NCBI RefSeq assembly: GCF_002973535.1
Contig: NZ_PVEP01000006.1
Coordinates: 186,001-250,000, forward strand
Origin: Albidovulum denitrificans
GTDB taxonomy: Bacteria > Pseudomonadota > Alphaproteobacteria > Rhodobacterales > Rhodobacteraceae
DNA: 64,000 bases
Direction of reading: 5' to 3'
The translations under genes were made by a program, and so were the position numbers. The notes under the pieces are model-generated. The model was not told the DNA's origin. It saw only the letters and a program-made list of their open reading frames with translations, and did no database searches. Position 1 is the stretch's first letter; every line of letters starts with the position of its first letter. This document shows positions 35,430-44,175 of the stretch, one piece after another.

Positions 35430-36125
35430 ATGACCCAGACCCTTCGCGCCTTTCTTGTCGCGCTCAGCTTCGGAGCCATGACCATGCCGCTTGATGCACA
35501 GACCCCTACGCCGGATCTCTCCGGCATCACCGCCCTCAGGATCCAGGGCCAGGGCAGCCGTACCGTCGTCATCGCCGATGCGACGGCAACCCCCGGGATC
35601 AACGTCACGCAGAAAAGCAACGTATTTTGCCAGGTCGAACCGGCCTTCACCCGCCAGGGCGACACCCTCATTGTCGAGATCCAGCATCGCGGCTTCCTGG
35701 TCGGCTTCAAATGTGACGCGACGGTGAATGTGACCATGCCCGCGGGCATCGCGGTGGCGGTCGATCAGCCGCAGGCGGTCGTCGAGTTGAAGGGCCTGTA
35801 CAGCGATATTGCCGTCGCGACCGACAAGCTGGTGCTGACCCTGGATGGTGGCGCCGACAGCCTGCGCGTGAAGGCCGACAAGGCCGTGATCACCGCCGAT
35901 TTTACCACCCACAAGGCGGGCCAACCCCCTGTGATCGACATCGCCGTACCTACCTTGGTGGCCAATGTCGGTTACCCGCGCGACATGGCGATCGAGTACA
36001 CGGTCGATGCCCCCGTCGCCGTCTTCTCGCGCGGCATGCCGCAGACCCCGGGCGCCGACGGCCGGTTGACCATCACCAGCCAATTGCTCAAGGGCGCGCT
36101 CTATCCTGTTCCCGCCCGGTCCTGA
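35430..36125 (+). CDS. secreted protein of unknown function
   Basis: A 231-aa protein with a clear signal peptide (FLVALSFGAMTMPLDA, cleavage near residue 24, after LDAQ or DAQT). The mature part is a run of short alternating strands (SRTVVIADA, LIVEIQHRGFLVGF, AVVELKGLYSDIAVATD, LVLTLDGGADSLRVKAD), suggesting a right-handed beta-helix or adhesin-like solenoid similar in feel to DUF2807-type proteins; I do not recognise the family. One Cys pair could form a disulfide. AAGGA precedes ATG 35430. It lies 36 bases after the monooxygenase gene in the same direction, so it may end the operon. Confidence 0.75.
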   Translation: MTQTLRAFLVALSFGAMTMPLDAQTPTPDLSGITALRIQGQGSRTVVIADATATPGINVTQKSNVFCQVEPAFTRQGDTLIVEIQHRGFLVGFKCDATVNVTMPAGIAVAVDQPQAVVELKGLYSDIAVATDKLVLTLDGGADSLRVKADKAVITADFTTHKAGQPPVIDIAVPTLVANVGYPRDMAIEYTVDAPVAVFSRGMPQTPGADGRLTITSQLLKGALYPVPARS

Positions 36126-36195
36126 GAACCCCGGCCGGGGGGGCGTCCAGACTTTGCGGATGTATGCGCAAGGTGTGAGGTCGTTCAGCGTCTCG

Positions 36196-36409
36196 AGCCG
36201 GTGAGAGAAGAGGCCTTCCTCCATGTCGCCGCGCGGCTGGGGGTCGGCCCGCACCGGATCGAACAGGGGACTACGACTGCGAAACCGGCCGCAGTTGCGG
36301 GGGGTGCCTTCCTGTGCTTTCCGAACGGCCGACGGCCATCGTTGCCGCGAACGACTTTGCTGCCATGGGCGTCATTGCCAAGGCATGCGAGCTTGGCCAT
36401 TTCGGTCGT
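36196..36409 (+). pseudogene. remnant of a LacI-family regulator
   Basis: Two adjacent frames together recall the sugar-binding domain of a LacI-type repressor. The first reads VREEAFLHVAARLGVGPHRIEQG...AGGAFL; after an apparent one-base frameshift near 36320-36330 the second reads RPTAIVAANDFAAMGVIAKACELGHF, a very typical LacI stretch. The helix-turn-helix and the rest of the ligand domain are missing. It fills most of the 320-base gap between the secreted-protein gene and the convergent ligase gene. Both ends appear eroded, so exact limits are approximate. Confidence 0.65.
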
Positions 36410-36445
36410 CGCGCCGGCAAAGGCGGTCCACCGGCCCCCGGCCTG

Positions 36446-37759
36446 TCAGTAGACCGATCCGTAAGCCTTGCAGCGGGCGGCCGTGTCCACATCCTTCAAC
36501 CAGTTCATCTCCCCGCCCTTATGGGCGAGATAGACCTCTGCGAACCCCTTGGGGAACCAGCCGGTGACGATCTTGTTTTCCGCAAAGCGCCGCAGGGCTT
36601 CGGGCAGGGTTTCGGGCAGCCGGACATAGCCGCGCGACGCAAGCTCCGCCGGGGAGAGAAGCGACAGGTCCTCTTCGGTGACGCGCGGGATCGCCAGTTT
36701 CTCCTCAATGCCCTGCGCGCCTGCGTGGACAATCGCCGCCAATGCCAGATGCGGCGAGGCGGCGGCGTCGGCCGCGCGGAACTCGAAATTGTACTGGCGC
36801 GCCGTGCTTTCGGGATCGGTCGAGGTGACCGGGCAAACCCGCACCGAGGCCTCGCGGTCGCGGAAGCCGAGGTTGTTGAACGCCGCGCTCCAGCGATGCG
36901 GGGTAAGACGCAGGTAGGAAATCTCCGACGGTGCAGTCAGGGCCACGATTGCGTCGAGGTATTTCAGCACACCGGCGATGAAACTGCCGGTCAGGGGCGA
37001 CATACCGGCGGGATGGGCGGGATCGTAGGTGGCAGGCTGTCCCGCGGCATCGACAAAGCTCATGTGAATGTGGACGCCGTTGCCGACGCTGCCCGGGTCG
37101 AGGATCGGGGCGAATGTCACGGCCTCGCCCATCCGCCGTGCGGTCATCCGTGTCACTTCACGCAGGATCACCGCCTGATCTGCCGGGGCATGCCCCTGTG
37201 CCGGCGCGTTGGTGACCTCGAACTGGTCGGGGCCGAATTCCTTCATGAAGGTATCGGGTTTCAGCCCGCCCTTCGCCAGCGCCGCCATCAGCGTTTCGGC
37301 AAAGGCGCGACGGCGGGAAAAGCTGGACAAAGCAAAGCCCTGGCCCGGCGAGGTATCGGTCGGAAGAAACTGAAACTCATGCTCGAAGGCGGCGACAAGG
37401 TCGACCCCGCCCGCGCGTTTCAGCCGGGCAAGGGCATCCTTCAGGATCGACCGCGTGCAGCAGGACCAGGCCTTGCCGTCCAGATCGGTGATATCGCCAA
37501 GCGCGAAGCGTTCCACCGGACCGCCGTCCTCGAAATCAAGCGTCACGGCGGCCTCCGGGTCGGGAATGAGGAGCAGGTCGCCGAGCGAGCCGAAGGGGCT
37601 GTCGCCGATCACGTCGAAGCAGGTGATCATCGCATTCGTCGGCACCCAGCCGACGCCACGCTTCATGCGCTTGTCCAGGTCGGTCTGCGGAAAGGCCTTG
37701 CCGCGCGTGATACCGGCGAGATCGGAGGTCGCGGCGAAAATCAGCGGTTCAGAGATCAT
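36446..37759 (-). CDS. glutamine-synthetase-family ligase (gamma-glutamylation type)
   Basis: Protein of 437 aa in the glutamine synthetase fold. Recognisable catalytic-domain pieces are FEHEFQFLP (metal-binding Glu), GNGVHIHMSF, the adenine-side SPLTGSFIAGVL, and HRWSAAFNNLGFRDREASVRV with the phosphate-binding Arg. Members that are not housekeeping GlnA often join glutamate to an amine (polyamine, ethanolamine). ATG 37759 overlaps the regulator's end by 11 bases; a TTG at 37777 is an alternative start. With an amine-type transporter and class III aminotransferases nearby, gamma-glutamylation of an imported amine is likely, but ordinary glutamine synthesis cannot be excluded. Confidence 0.82.
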   Translation of the reverse strand: MISEPLIFAATSDLAGITRGKAFPQTDLDKRMKRGVGWVPTNAMITCFDVIGDSPFGSLGDLLLIPDPEAAVTLDFEDGGPVERFALGDITDLDGKAWSCCTRSILKDALARLKRAGGVDLVAAFEHEFQFLPTDTSPGQGFALSSFSRRRAFAETLMAALAKGGLKPDTFMKEFGPDQFEVTNAPAQGHAPADQAVILREVTRMTARRMGEAVTFAPILDPGSVGNGVHIHMSFVDAAGQPATYDPAHPAGMSPLTGSFIAGVLKYLDAIVALTAPSEISYLRLTPHRWSAAFNNLGFRDREASVRVCPVTSTDPESTARQYNFEFRAADAAASPHLALAAIVHAGAQGIEEKLAIPRVTEEDLSLLSPAELASRGYVRLPETLPEALRRFAENKIVTGWFPKGFAEVYLAHKGGEMNWLKDVDTAARCKAYGSVY

Positions 37760-38606
37760 CTTCTTCGGTTTCCCCAAAATCGAGGCGCAGCGAATCCCAG
37801 TCTTCGATACGCGCCTTCACCGTTTTCCAGTTGGTTTCAGCAATGCGGGTCAGGGCGGCCTCGACGACCGAGAAGGCCCCCGAATAGCTGTCCCAGAGCG
37901 TATTGCTTTCGATCGGCACTGCCAGCACCTCTGTCGCGTGCTGCGACACCGGGGACAGCCAGCGATCGGTCAGCAGGATCGCCAGCACCTTCCGGTCCTG
38001 CACTGCCCGCTCGGCAAGCCGTTCGAGGTTCTTCTGATAGCGGCGGAAGTCGGCGACGAAGAGAATGTCGCGCGGCTTCATCCGCAGCAGGTATTCGGGC
38101 CACATCTCCGGGTCCGTCGGCAGGTGATAGACCTTGGCGCGGGTCTGGCGCAGGTGGCGCGACATGTAGCTTGCGATCGTGTCGCTCATCCGGCCGCCGA
38201 TGACATAGATCGCGCGCCTGGGGTCCGAGAGCAGGCCGCATATCCGTTCGAACTGCGCCTCGGGGATGGCCATTCCGGTCTGTTCGATGATCTTGCTGGC
38301 GCGGGCCAGAAAGCTTTGCAGATAGGCGCCATCGACCGGCTTCGCGGTGCGTTGCAGATCGACGGGGGAGCGCTGCCGCTCTTTCAACTCGCTGATCAGG
38401 CTGCGCTGGAAGTCCTGAAACCCGTGGAACCCGAGCTTTGTGACAAAGCGGGAAATCGTCGGCGGCGAGGTATTGGTTTTCTGCGCGATCTCCTGAATCG
38501 GCTCAAGCCCGGCGAAGGGATAGTCAACCAGGATCGCGGCGCTGAGCCGTCGTTCGGTGGCGGTCATTTCGCCCGACACCCGTTCGATCCTGTCGCGTAC
38601 CTGCAT
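37749..38606 (-). CDS. RpiR/MurR-family transcriptional regulator
   Basis: DNA-binding regulator of 285 aa: an N-terminal HTH_6 domain (residues ~1-77, with IAQKTNTSPPTISRFVTKLGFHGFQDFQRSL) and a SIS sugar-isomerase-like ligand domain from about residue 110 (IYVIGGRMSDTIASYMSRHL; VLAILLTDRWLSPVSQHAT). ATG 38606 is preferred because GGAGG lies six bases before it; an in-frame start seven codons earlier lacks a site. It is divergent from the Liv transporter operon and overlaps the ligase gene downstream, so it probably controls both operons in response to the imported compound or a phosphorylated derivative. Confidence 0.92.
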   Translation of the reverse strand: MQVRDRIERVSGEMTATERRLSAAILVDYPFAGLEPIQEIAQKTNTSPPTISRFVTKLGFHGFQDFQRSLISELKERQRSPVDLQRTAKPVDGAYLQSFLARASKIIEQTGMAIPEAQFERICGLLSDPRRAIYVIGGRMSDTIASYMSRHLRQTRAKVYHLPTDPEMWPEYLLRMKPRDILFVADFRRYQKNLERLAERAVQDRKVLAILLTDRWLSPVSQHATEVLAVPIESNTLWDSYSGAFSVVEAALTRIAETNWKTVKARIEDWDSLRLDFGETEEDDL

Positions 38607-38617
38607 GCGCGCCCTCC

Positions 38618-38725
38618 GTTTGTGCAATCACCATTGGAGAATGAAAATAATTTGTCAAACTACAAAATTTTCTTGCAAACAAAAATTTCATGTCATTGGC
38701 TTGCGGGGCCGACAAAGGATTCGCC
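38618..38725. promoter_or_regulatory. AT-rich divergent promoter/operator between RpiR regulator and Liv operon
   Basis: This is the most AT-rich stretch of the neighbourhood. It contains TGAAAATAATTT (38642-38653) and AAAAATTTCA (38681-38690), an imperfect inverted repeat of the GAAAT/ATTTC kind used by several RpiR-family regulators, plus TTGTCAAAC and TTGCAAAC in between. It probably holds both promoters and an operator for the regulator. AAAGGA near 38713 is the ribosome site of the downstream transporter gene. Confidence 0.5.
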
Positions 38726-40504
38726 ATGATCACCGCTCCGCCCCGAAACATCGTTCCGGCCCTCGCCGCCGCCATTGCTTTCGTCGTGCTGGCGGCAGGT
38801 GCGGCGACGGTTCTGGGGCCTGCGGCGGAACGGGTTCTGACCGTCTTTTTCGTTTCCCTGATCGCGGTTCTGGGCATCGGCGTCTATTCCGGCAACAGCG
38901 GCGTGCTGAGCTTCGGGCATCTGTCCTTCATGGCGATGGGGGCCTATGCGACCTCGCTCCTGACCCTGCCTGCCGCGGTGAAGGCGGCGACCTTGCCGAA
39001 ACTGCCGGACTGGCTGGCATCGACCGAACTCGGCCTGTTCCCTGCGATCCTCGTGGCGGTCGTTTTCACTGCGGCGGTTGCGCTTGTCGTCGGGCTGGCC
39101 ATCGGTCGGCTTGACGGGTCGGCCGCCACCATCGCGACGCTGGGCCTGCTGATCATCGTCCATGGCATCATCATCGGCTGGCGTGACGTGACGCGGGGGT
39201 CGGGAACCTTCTTTGGCGTTCCACGCTCGACGACGCTTTGGGTGGCGGCGGCGGGGTGTATCGTCGCGCTGATCGTGGCGCGGCTTTACCGGGATTCCGT
39301 TTCGGGCCTCAGGTTGCGCGCCAGCCGTGAAAATGCCATCGCGGCGGGGGCGATCGGCGTCAACATGCGGCGCGAGCGGCTGATTGCCTGGGTGTTGAGC
39401 GCGACGCTCATGGCCCTGTCGGGCGCGCTGATCGCGCATTTCCTTGGCGCCTTCAGCCCGAAGAAGTTCTTTTTCGTCGATACGTTCCAGCTGCTCGCGA
39501 TGCTGATCGTGGGCGGCATGACCACCGTGACCGGCGCGGTGGCCGGCGCCGTCACGATCACCATCGTGACCGAGGTGTTGCGCCGCTTCGAAAGCGGTTT
39601 CGACATCTTTGGCGTCGCGGTCCCGCAGGTTTTCGGTACCACGCAGATCGGCATCGCGCTGATCATCCTGATCGCGATGTTCCGCAAGGCGGACGGCATC
39701 TCCGGCCTGAAGGAATGGGAGGAACGCCTGTTCCCCGCGCAGAAGGTAAAGGCCGTCGGCTCCCGGTCCTTCGCGGTCACCGACAAGGCCACCCTTACAG
39801 CCGAAGGCATGACCATGCGCTTCGGTGGGCTGACGGCGGTCGACAACGTGTCGCTGACCATGGCGCCGGGTGAGATTGTCGGCCTGATCGGGCCGAACGG
39901 ATCGGGCAAGACGACGCTGCTGAACATGCTCTCGGGCGTCCTTGTCCCGTCGGAGGGTGCGTTCGCATTGGGTGACCAGCCGCTGAACGGTCTGCCGACC
40001 TACAAGATCTCCGATCTTGGGATCGCGCGCACCTTCCAGAACATCCGCCTTTTCCCGGCGCTGTCGGTCCGTCAGAACGTACTTGTCGCGGCGCTGTCGA
40101 CGGCGGGCGGGAAGGACGCGGAAGACCGGGCCGACGCCGCCTTGCAACGGCTTGGCATCGCCGATCACGCCGGGGACGATGCAGGCACGCTATCCTATGG
40201 CGACCAGCGGCGGGTTGAGATCGCGCGGGCGCTGGCCTGCCAGCCGAAGGTTCTGTTCCTTGACGAACCGGCGGCGGGCATGAACCGGGAAGAGACCGAC
40301 GCGCTGATGGATACGCTGCGCGGCCTGACCCGCGATCTCGGGATCGGCATCCTTCTGGTCGATCACGACCTTGGGCTGATCAACCGGCTCTGCCACCGCA
40401 TCCTGGTCCTGAACGAAGGCCACCTGATCGCCGAAGGCACGCCCGAGGCGATCCGCAAGAACCCGGCCGTGATCGAAGCCTATCTTGGACAATCCAGTAC
40501 CTGA
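38726..40504 (+). CDS. fused LivM permease - LivG ATPase (branched-chain amino acid type importer)
   Basis: A 592-aa fusion of two subunits usually made separately. Residues ~1-340 form a LivM-type permease with about ten helices (GVYSGNSGVLSFGHLSFMAMGAYA near the start; MLIVGGMTTVTGAVAGA). From ~360 comes a LivG-type ATPase: Walker A GPNGSGKTT at ~388, signature LSYGDQRRVEIARAL, Walker B VLFLDEPAAGMN. ATG 38726 has AAAGGA before it. With the binding protein, LivF and LivH encoded next, the transporter is complete. HAAT-family importers take amino acids, amides, amines and urea; the catabolic neighbours suggest an amine or hydroxylated amino acid. Confidence 0.93.
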   Translation: MITAPPRNIVPALAAAIAFVVLAAGAATVLGPAAERVLTVFFVSLIAVLGIGVYSGNSGVLSFGHLSFMAMGAYATSLLTLPAAVKAATLPKLPDWLASTELGLFPAILVAVVFTAAVALVVGLAIGRLDGSAATIATLGLLIIVHGIIIGWRDVTRGSGTFFGVPRSTTLWVAAAGCIVALIVARLYRDSVSGLRLRASRENAIAAGAIGVNMRRERLIAWVLSATLMALSGALIAHFLGAFSPKKFFFVDTFQLLAMLIVGGMTTVTGAVAGAVTITIVTEVLRRFESGFDIFGVAVPQVFGTTQIGIALIILIAMFRKADGISGLKEWEERLFPAQKVKAVGSRSFAVTDKATLTAEGMTMRFGGLTAVDNVSLTMAPGEIVGLIGPNGSGKTTLLNMLSGVLVPSEGAFALGDQPLNGLPTYKISDLGIARTFQNIRLFPALSVRQNVLVAALSTAGGKDAEDRADAALQRLGIADHAGDDAGTLSYGDQRRVEIARALACQPKVLFLDEPAAGMNREETDALMDTLRGLTRDLGIGILLVDHDLGLINRLCHRILVLNEGHLIAEGTPEAIRKNPAVIEAYLGQSST

Positions 40505-40506
40505 AA

Positions 40507-40521
40507 CCCCCGCCAAGGGGG
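40507..40521 (+). other. small hairpin between LivMG and binding-protein genes
   Basis: CCCCC (40507-40511) pairs with GGGGG (40517-40521) around a five-base loop, followed by AAAA, not a T-run. It is too weak and lacks the T tract to be a terminator, but similar hairpins between transporter genes can stabilise or partly attenuate the mRNA so that the binding protein is made in excess. Confidence 0.4.
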
Positions 40522-40542
40522 AAAACCAACAGAGGAGCCGAC

Positions 40543-41697
40543 ATGAAGACGCTAGCATTGACCACCGCCCTGATCGCCGCATCGTTTGCGATGCCGGTCA
40601 CGGCCGAAAGCCTGCGCATCGGGGTCGCCACGGCGCAGACCGGCGCGCTTGCCCCTTTTGACGCCCCGGTCATGGAAGGGGTTCATATCGCCGTGGATGA
40701 GATCAACGCCGCGGGCGGCATCGGCGGGACGACGAAGATCGAGCTGATCGAAAAGGACGTGCGGTCGGACGCCGCCCAGACCTCGATCGCGGTTCAGGAA
40801 CTGGTGGATCAGGGTGTGTCCTTCCTGATCCTGCCCTGTGACGCCGATCCCGCGCTGGCCGCCATCGGCATCGTCTCCAGCGCCGAGATCCCGGCGGTGT
40901 CCACCTGCGCCTCTTCGCCGACCCTGCCGCTTGTGGGGGGCGATTACATGTTCGCCAACTTCCCCGGCGACAACGTCCAGGCGACCGTTTCGGCGGAATG
41001 GGCCTGGGGGCAGGGGATGAAGTCCGGCTACATCCTTTATTCGCCCGATACGCAGTACACGACCATGCCGCTTTACTTTGCCGAAGTGTTCGAGAAGCTG
41101 GGCGGCACGATGCTGGGCCAGGACACTTATTCGATCGGCCAGCAGGACTTTTCCGCCATCGTGACCCGGATCGCGTCCCTGCCCGAACAGCCGGACGTGA
41201 TCATGACTTCGGCCTATGAGCCGGACTTCCCGTCCTTCCTGAAGGCGCTTCGCGCCGCGGGCGTGACCTCGCAGGTGATAGGCTCGGACGGGATCGACAG
41301 CCCGACGACCTTGTCGCTGGGCGATGCGGCCGAGGGGCTGGTCTTCACCACGGCCGGCCACGCCGCGCCGGGCAGCGCGCTGGAAGGCTTCAACAAGACC
41401 TATGAGAAGATCATGGGCCATCCGTCCGAGACGGTGTTCAACGCGGTCGGCTATGACCTGATCAAGGTGGTCGAGGCCGCGCAGCTTGCCGCTGGATCGA
41501 CCGATCCCAAGGCGCTGCGCGACGCCATGGCGAACCTTGAGAACGTTCAGGGCGTCACCAGCACGATCACCTACAAGGGGACCGACGGCATGCCGGTGCG
41601 GCAGGTCTCGCTGATCCGGGTGAAGGCGGGCGGGCGTGAACTTGTCGGGCAACCGTCGCCGACGGCGGACCTGATCCCCGCCCCGCGGATGCAGTAA
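40543..41697 (+). CDS. Liv-type periplasmic substrate-binding protein
   Basis: Periplasmic-binding protein of 384 aa, type I fold (Leu/Ile/Val-BP family). A signal peptide is evident (MKTLALTTALIAASFAMPVTA, cleavage after about residue 21). The mature start LRIGVATAQTGALAPFDAP and 'GVHIAVDEINAAGGIGG' are hallmarks of the family, as is the later YSIGQQDFSAIVTRI. AGAGGAG precedes the ATG. It feeds the fused LivMG, LivF and LivH encoded around it. Ligand is not predictable; the family includes binders of branched-chain amino acids, amides and urea. Confidence 0.93.
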   Translation: MKTLALTTALIAASFAMPVTAESLRIGVATAQTGALAPFDAPVMEGVHIAVDEINAAGGIGGTTKIELIEKDVRSDAAQTSIAVQELVDQGVSFLILPCDADPALAAIGIVSSAEIPAVSTCASSPTLPLVGGDYMFANFPGDNVQATVSAEWAWGQGMKSGYILYSPDTQYTTMPLYFAEVFEKLGGTMLGQDTYSIGQQDFSAIVTRIASLPEQPDVIMTSAYEPDFPSFLKALRAAGVTSQVIGSDGIDSPTTLSLGDAAEGLVFTTAGHAAPGSALEGFNKTYEKIMGHPSETVFNAVGYDLIKVVEAAQLAAGSTDPKALRDAMANLENVQGVTSTITYKGTDGMPVRQVSLIRVKAGGRELVGQPSPTADLIPAPRMQ

Positions 41698-41707
41698 GGG
41701 GAACCCG

Positions 41708-42421
41708 ATGGCACCGCTTCTGCAAGCGACCGGACTTGAGGTTCACTACGGACCTGTCGAGGCGGTGCGCGGGGTCGACTTCGAGATCGGGGAAGGCGAG
41801 ATCGTCGTCTTCCTCGGCGCCAACGGCGCGGGCAAGTCGTCAACCCTGAACGCGCTGGTCGGCCTCGTGCCGGTGCAGGCCGGAACGGTGCAGTTCGCGG
41901 ACAGCGACATCACCAAGGCGCGGGCCGAAACGCTGACCCCGGCGGGCCTGACCCTGGTGCCAGAGGGACGGCGGGTCTTCGGAACGCTGAGCGTGGCCGA
42001 AAATCTGCTGATGGGCGCCTATGGCATCCGCGACAAGGCGCAGGTCGCGGCCGCCTGGGACCGGGTCTATACCCTGTTTCCGATCCTGCACGAACGGCGC
42101 GGGCAATTCGCCGGAACCCTGTCCGGTGGCCAGCAACAGATGCTGGCGATCGGCCGCGCGCTGATGAGCAATCCGAAGCTTTTGTTGCTGGACGAGCCTT
42201 CGCTGGGCCTAGCCCCGAAGATCGTCGAGCAGGTGTTCGACCTGATCGTCACGCTGCGCGATCAGGGGGTGACGCTGGGCGTGGTGGAACAAAACGCGAT
42301 GCAATCGCTCGCGATTGCGGACCGTGGCTACATCTTCGCCGGCGGCAGGATCGTCGGGTCGGGATCGGCGCAGGACCTGGGCGAATCCAGCCTGTTGAGC
42401 GGCGCCTATCTGGATGCCTGA
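41708..42421 (+). CDS. livF: LivF-type ABC importer ATPase
   Basis: Second nucleotide-binding subunit of the Liv transporter, 237 aa. Walker A GANGAGKSS, signature LSGGQQQMLAIGRAL, Walker B LLLLDEPSLGLAPKI and the LivF-typical VEQNAMQSLAIADRGYIF are all present. It pairs with the LivG part of the fused protein at 38726. ATG 41708 lies 10 bases after the binding-protein stop with GGGGAACC before it. An 83-base spacer separates it from livH. Confidence 0.93.
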   Translation: MAPLLQATGLEVHYGPVEAVRGVDFEIGEGEIVVFLGANGAGKSSTLNALVGLVPVQAGTVQFADSDITKARAETLTPAGLTLVPEGRRVFGTLSVAENLLMGAYGIRDKAQVAAAWDRVYTLFPILHERRGQFAGTLSGGQQQMLAIGRALMSNPKLLLLDEPSLGLAPKIVEQVFDLIVTLRDQGVTLGVVEQNAMQSLAIADRGYIFAGGRIVGSGSAQDLGESSLLSGAYLDA

Positions 42422-42504
42422 GGATGACGGCGTCGAATGCAGGATGCGCGGCGGGCCGGCAGGCAGGGCCGCTGACCGAATGGATGTGAAGGGGCGGGTC
42501 TGAC

Positions 42505-43398
42505 ATGGATCTCTTTCTACAGCAGACAGTGAACGCGATCTCGCTGGGCGGCACCTATGCGCTGCTTGCGCTGGGGCTGGCGGTGGTCTTTTCGATCATG
42601 GGCCTCATCAACTTCGCACATGGGGAGTTGATGACGATCGCGGGCTATGTGCTGATGTTCTGCGGCCTCGCCGGGATGCCCTTCGTCCTGTCGATCCTTC
42701 TGGCGGTCTCTGCCTCGGTCGTGGCTGCCGTGCTGATGGAACGGATCGCCTTCCGGCCGGTCCGCAACGCCTCGGGCGCGACGCTTCTGGTGACATCATT
42801 CGCCGTCTCCATGGTGCTTCAGGTGCTGTTCCAGAACCTGATCTCCGTCCGGTCGCAGCCCGTGCTTCTGCCGCAGATTCTGTCGGAAAGCGTTCGCATC
42901 GGCGGCTTTGTCATCGGCGTCAACAAGATCCTCGCCATCGTCGCGACGGTGGTCATGCTGATCTTCCTCGACTGGTTCATGAAGCGGCAGAAGGCGGGCA
43001 TCGCGATGCGTGCGGCCGCCGAGGATTTCGCCGTCGCGCGGCTAATGGGCATTCGCGCCAATACCGTCATCGCGGGGGCCTTCGCGCTGTCGGGCCTTCT
43101 GGCCGGGGTCGCGGCCGTCCTGTGGGTGTCGCAGCGCGCCTCCGTCGATCCGCTGATGGGGTTCATGCCGGTCCTGAAGGCATTCATCGCCGCCATCCTC
43201 GGCGGGCTCGGTTCCCTGCGCGGGGCGGTTGCGGGGGGCTTCCTACTGGGGTTCATCGAGATTTACCTTGCCGCCTTCCTTCCGCCGGAATGGCAGGAGT
43301 TCCGCGATCCGATCGGACTTGCGCTGGTCGTTGCGGTGTTGCTGATACGGCCCAACGGCCTGATCCCGGCACCCGCGTTGAAGGCACAGAAAGTATAG
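42505..43398 (+). CDS. livH: LivH-type ABC importer permease
   Basis: Permease of 297 aa with about eight helices. The opening QQTVNAISLGGTYALLALGLAVVFSIMGLINFAHGELM is the classic LivH N-terminus, and GIAMRAAAEDFAVARLMGI the conserved cytoplasmic loop. It pairs with the LivM half of the fused protein. The order MG-K-F-H is unusual but all parts of a Liv transporter are present. It is followed after 12 bases by the amidohydrolase gene, so transport and catabolism are probably one transcript. Confidence 0.93.
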   Translation: MDLFLQQTVNAISLGGTYALLALGLAVVFSIMGLINFAHGELMTIAGYVLMFCGLAGMPFVLSILLAVSASVVAAVLMERIAFRPVRNASGATLLVTSFAVSMVLQVLFQNLISVRSQPVLLPQILSESVRIGGFVIGVNKILAIVATVVMLIFLDWFMKRQKAGIAMRAAAEDFAVARLMGIRANTVIAGAFALSGLLAGVAAVLWVSQRASVDPLMGFMPVLKAFIAAILGGLGSLRGAVAGGFLLGFIEIYLAAFLPPEWQEFRDPIGLALVVAVLLIRPNGLIPAPALKAQKV

Positions 43399-43410
43399 GG
43401 CGCGGCACGC

Positions 43411-44175
43411 ATGACAATATCTTCATTGCTGGGGCCGCGCGATCCCGCGCCGGTCGAGGTCCTCAACCCCACGGGCAAGGCGCCGCTTCTGTTGATCTGC
43501 GAACATGCCGGTCAGGCGGTCCCCGCGCGGCTTTCCGGCCTTGGTGTCACCCAGGATCAACTCGACGCCCATATCGGCTGGGACATCGGCGCCGCCGGGG
43601 TGACGCGGCGTCTTGCCAAGGCGCTGGACGCGCCAGCGGTCTTGCAGACCTACAGCCGGCTGGTGATTGACTGCAACCGCCCGCCCGAGGCCGCCGATTC
43701 CATGCCCGAGGTCAGCGACGGCCATGTCATCCCCGGCAATCGCGGCCTTGCCGAAGCAGACCGGCAGGCCCGCATAGATGAGATATTCGCGCCCTATCAG
43801 GCCGCCGTGGCCGACATGCTTGACCGCGCGCCCTTCCGCGCGACCGTCTCGATCCACAGTTTCACGCCGCGCATGAATGGCTTCGACCGACCCTGGGACA
43901 TCGGCTTTCTCTTCCGGCGGGACGAGGCGACATCGACCCGGATCGCCCGAACGCTTGCCGCGCAGGCCCCCGAACTGACCATCGGTATGAACCAGCCCTA
44001 TCAGGTGGACGATGCGTCCGACTGGTTCGTACCCCGGATCGGCGAGGCGCGCGGCCTGTGCCACAGCCTGATCGAGATCCGCAACGACCATATCCGATCT
44101 TCCACCGGCCAGGCGCTTTGGGCAGACCGCCTGTCCCATGGCCTGCGCCCCCTCATCATGGAACACCTGACATGA
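43411..44175 (+). CDS. N-formylglutamate amidohydrolase family protein
   Basis: Zn-dependent hydrolase of 254 aa of the FGase family. Conserved pieces are LLICEHAGQAVP (metal/substrate His and Glu), DAHIGWDIGAAGVTRRLAKAL, QTYSRLVIDCNRP and TVSIHSFTPRMNGF. Known members hydrolyse N-formylglutamate at the end of histidine degradation, but no hut gene is nearby. In this operon it may hydrolyse a gamma-glutamyl or N-acyl intermediate made by the divergent ligase. The stop overlaps the next gene's start (ATGA). Confidence 0.87.
   Translation: MTISSLLGPRDPAPVEVLNPTGKAPLLLICEHAGQAVPARLSGLGVTQDQLDAHIGWDIGAAGVTRRLAKALDAPAVLQTYSRLVIDCNRPPEAADSMPEVSDGHVIPGNRGLAEADRQARIDEIFAPYQAAVADMLDRAPFRATVSIHSFTPRMNGFDRPWDIGFLFRRDEATSTRIARTLAAQAPELTIGMNQPYQVDDASDWFVPRIGEARGLCHSLIEIRNDHIRSSTGQALWADRLSHGLRPLIMEHLT

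Noticed and set aside
36126-36195. GC-rich palindrome CCCCGGCCGGGG as terminator after the secreted-protein gene
   Set aside because: Self-complementary but with no loop and no T-run; not a convincing terminator.
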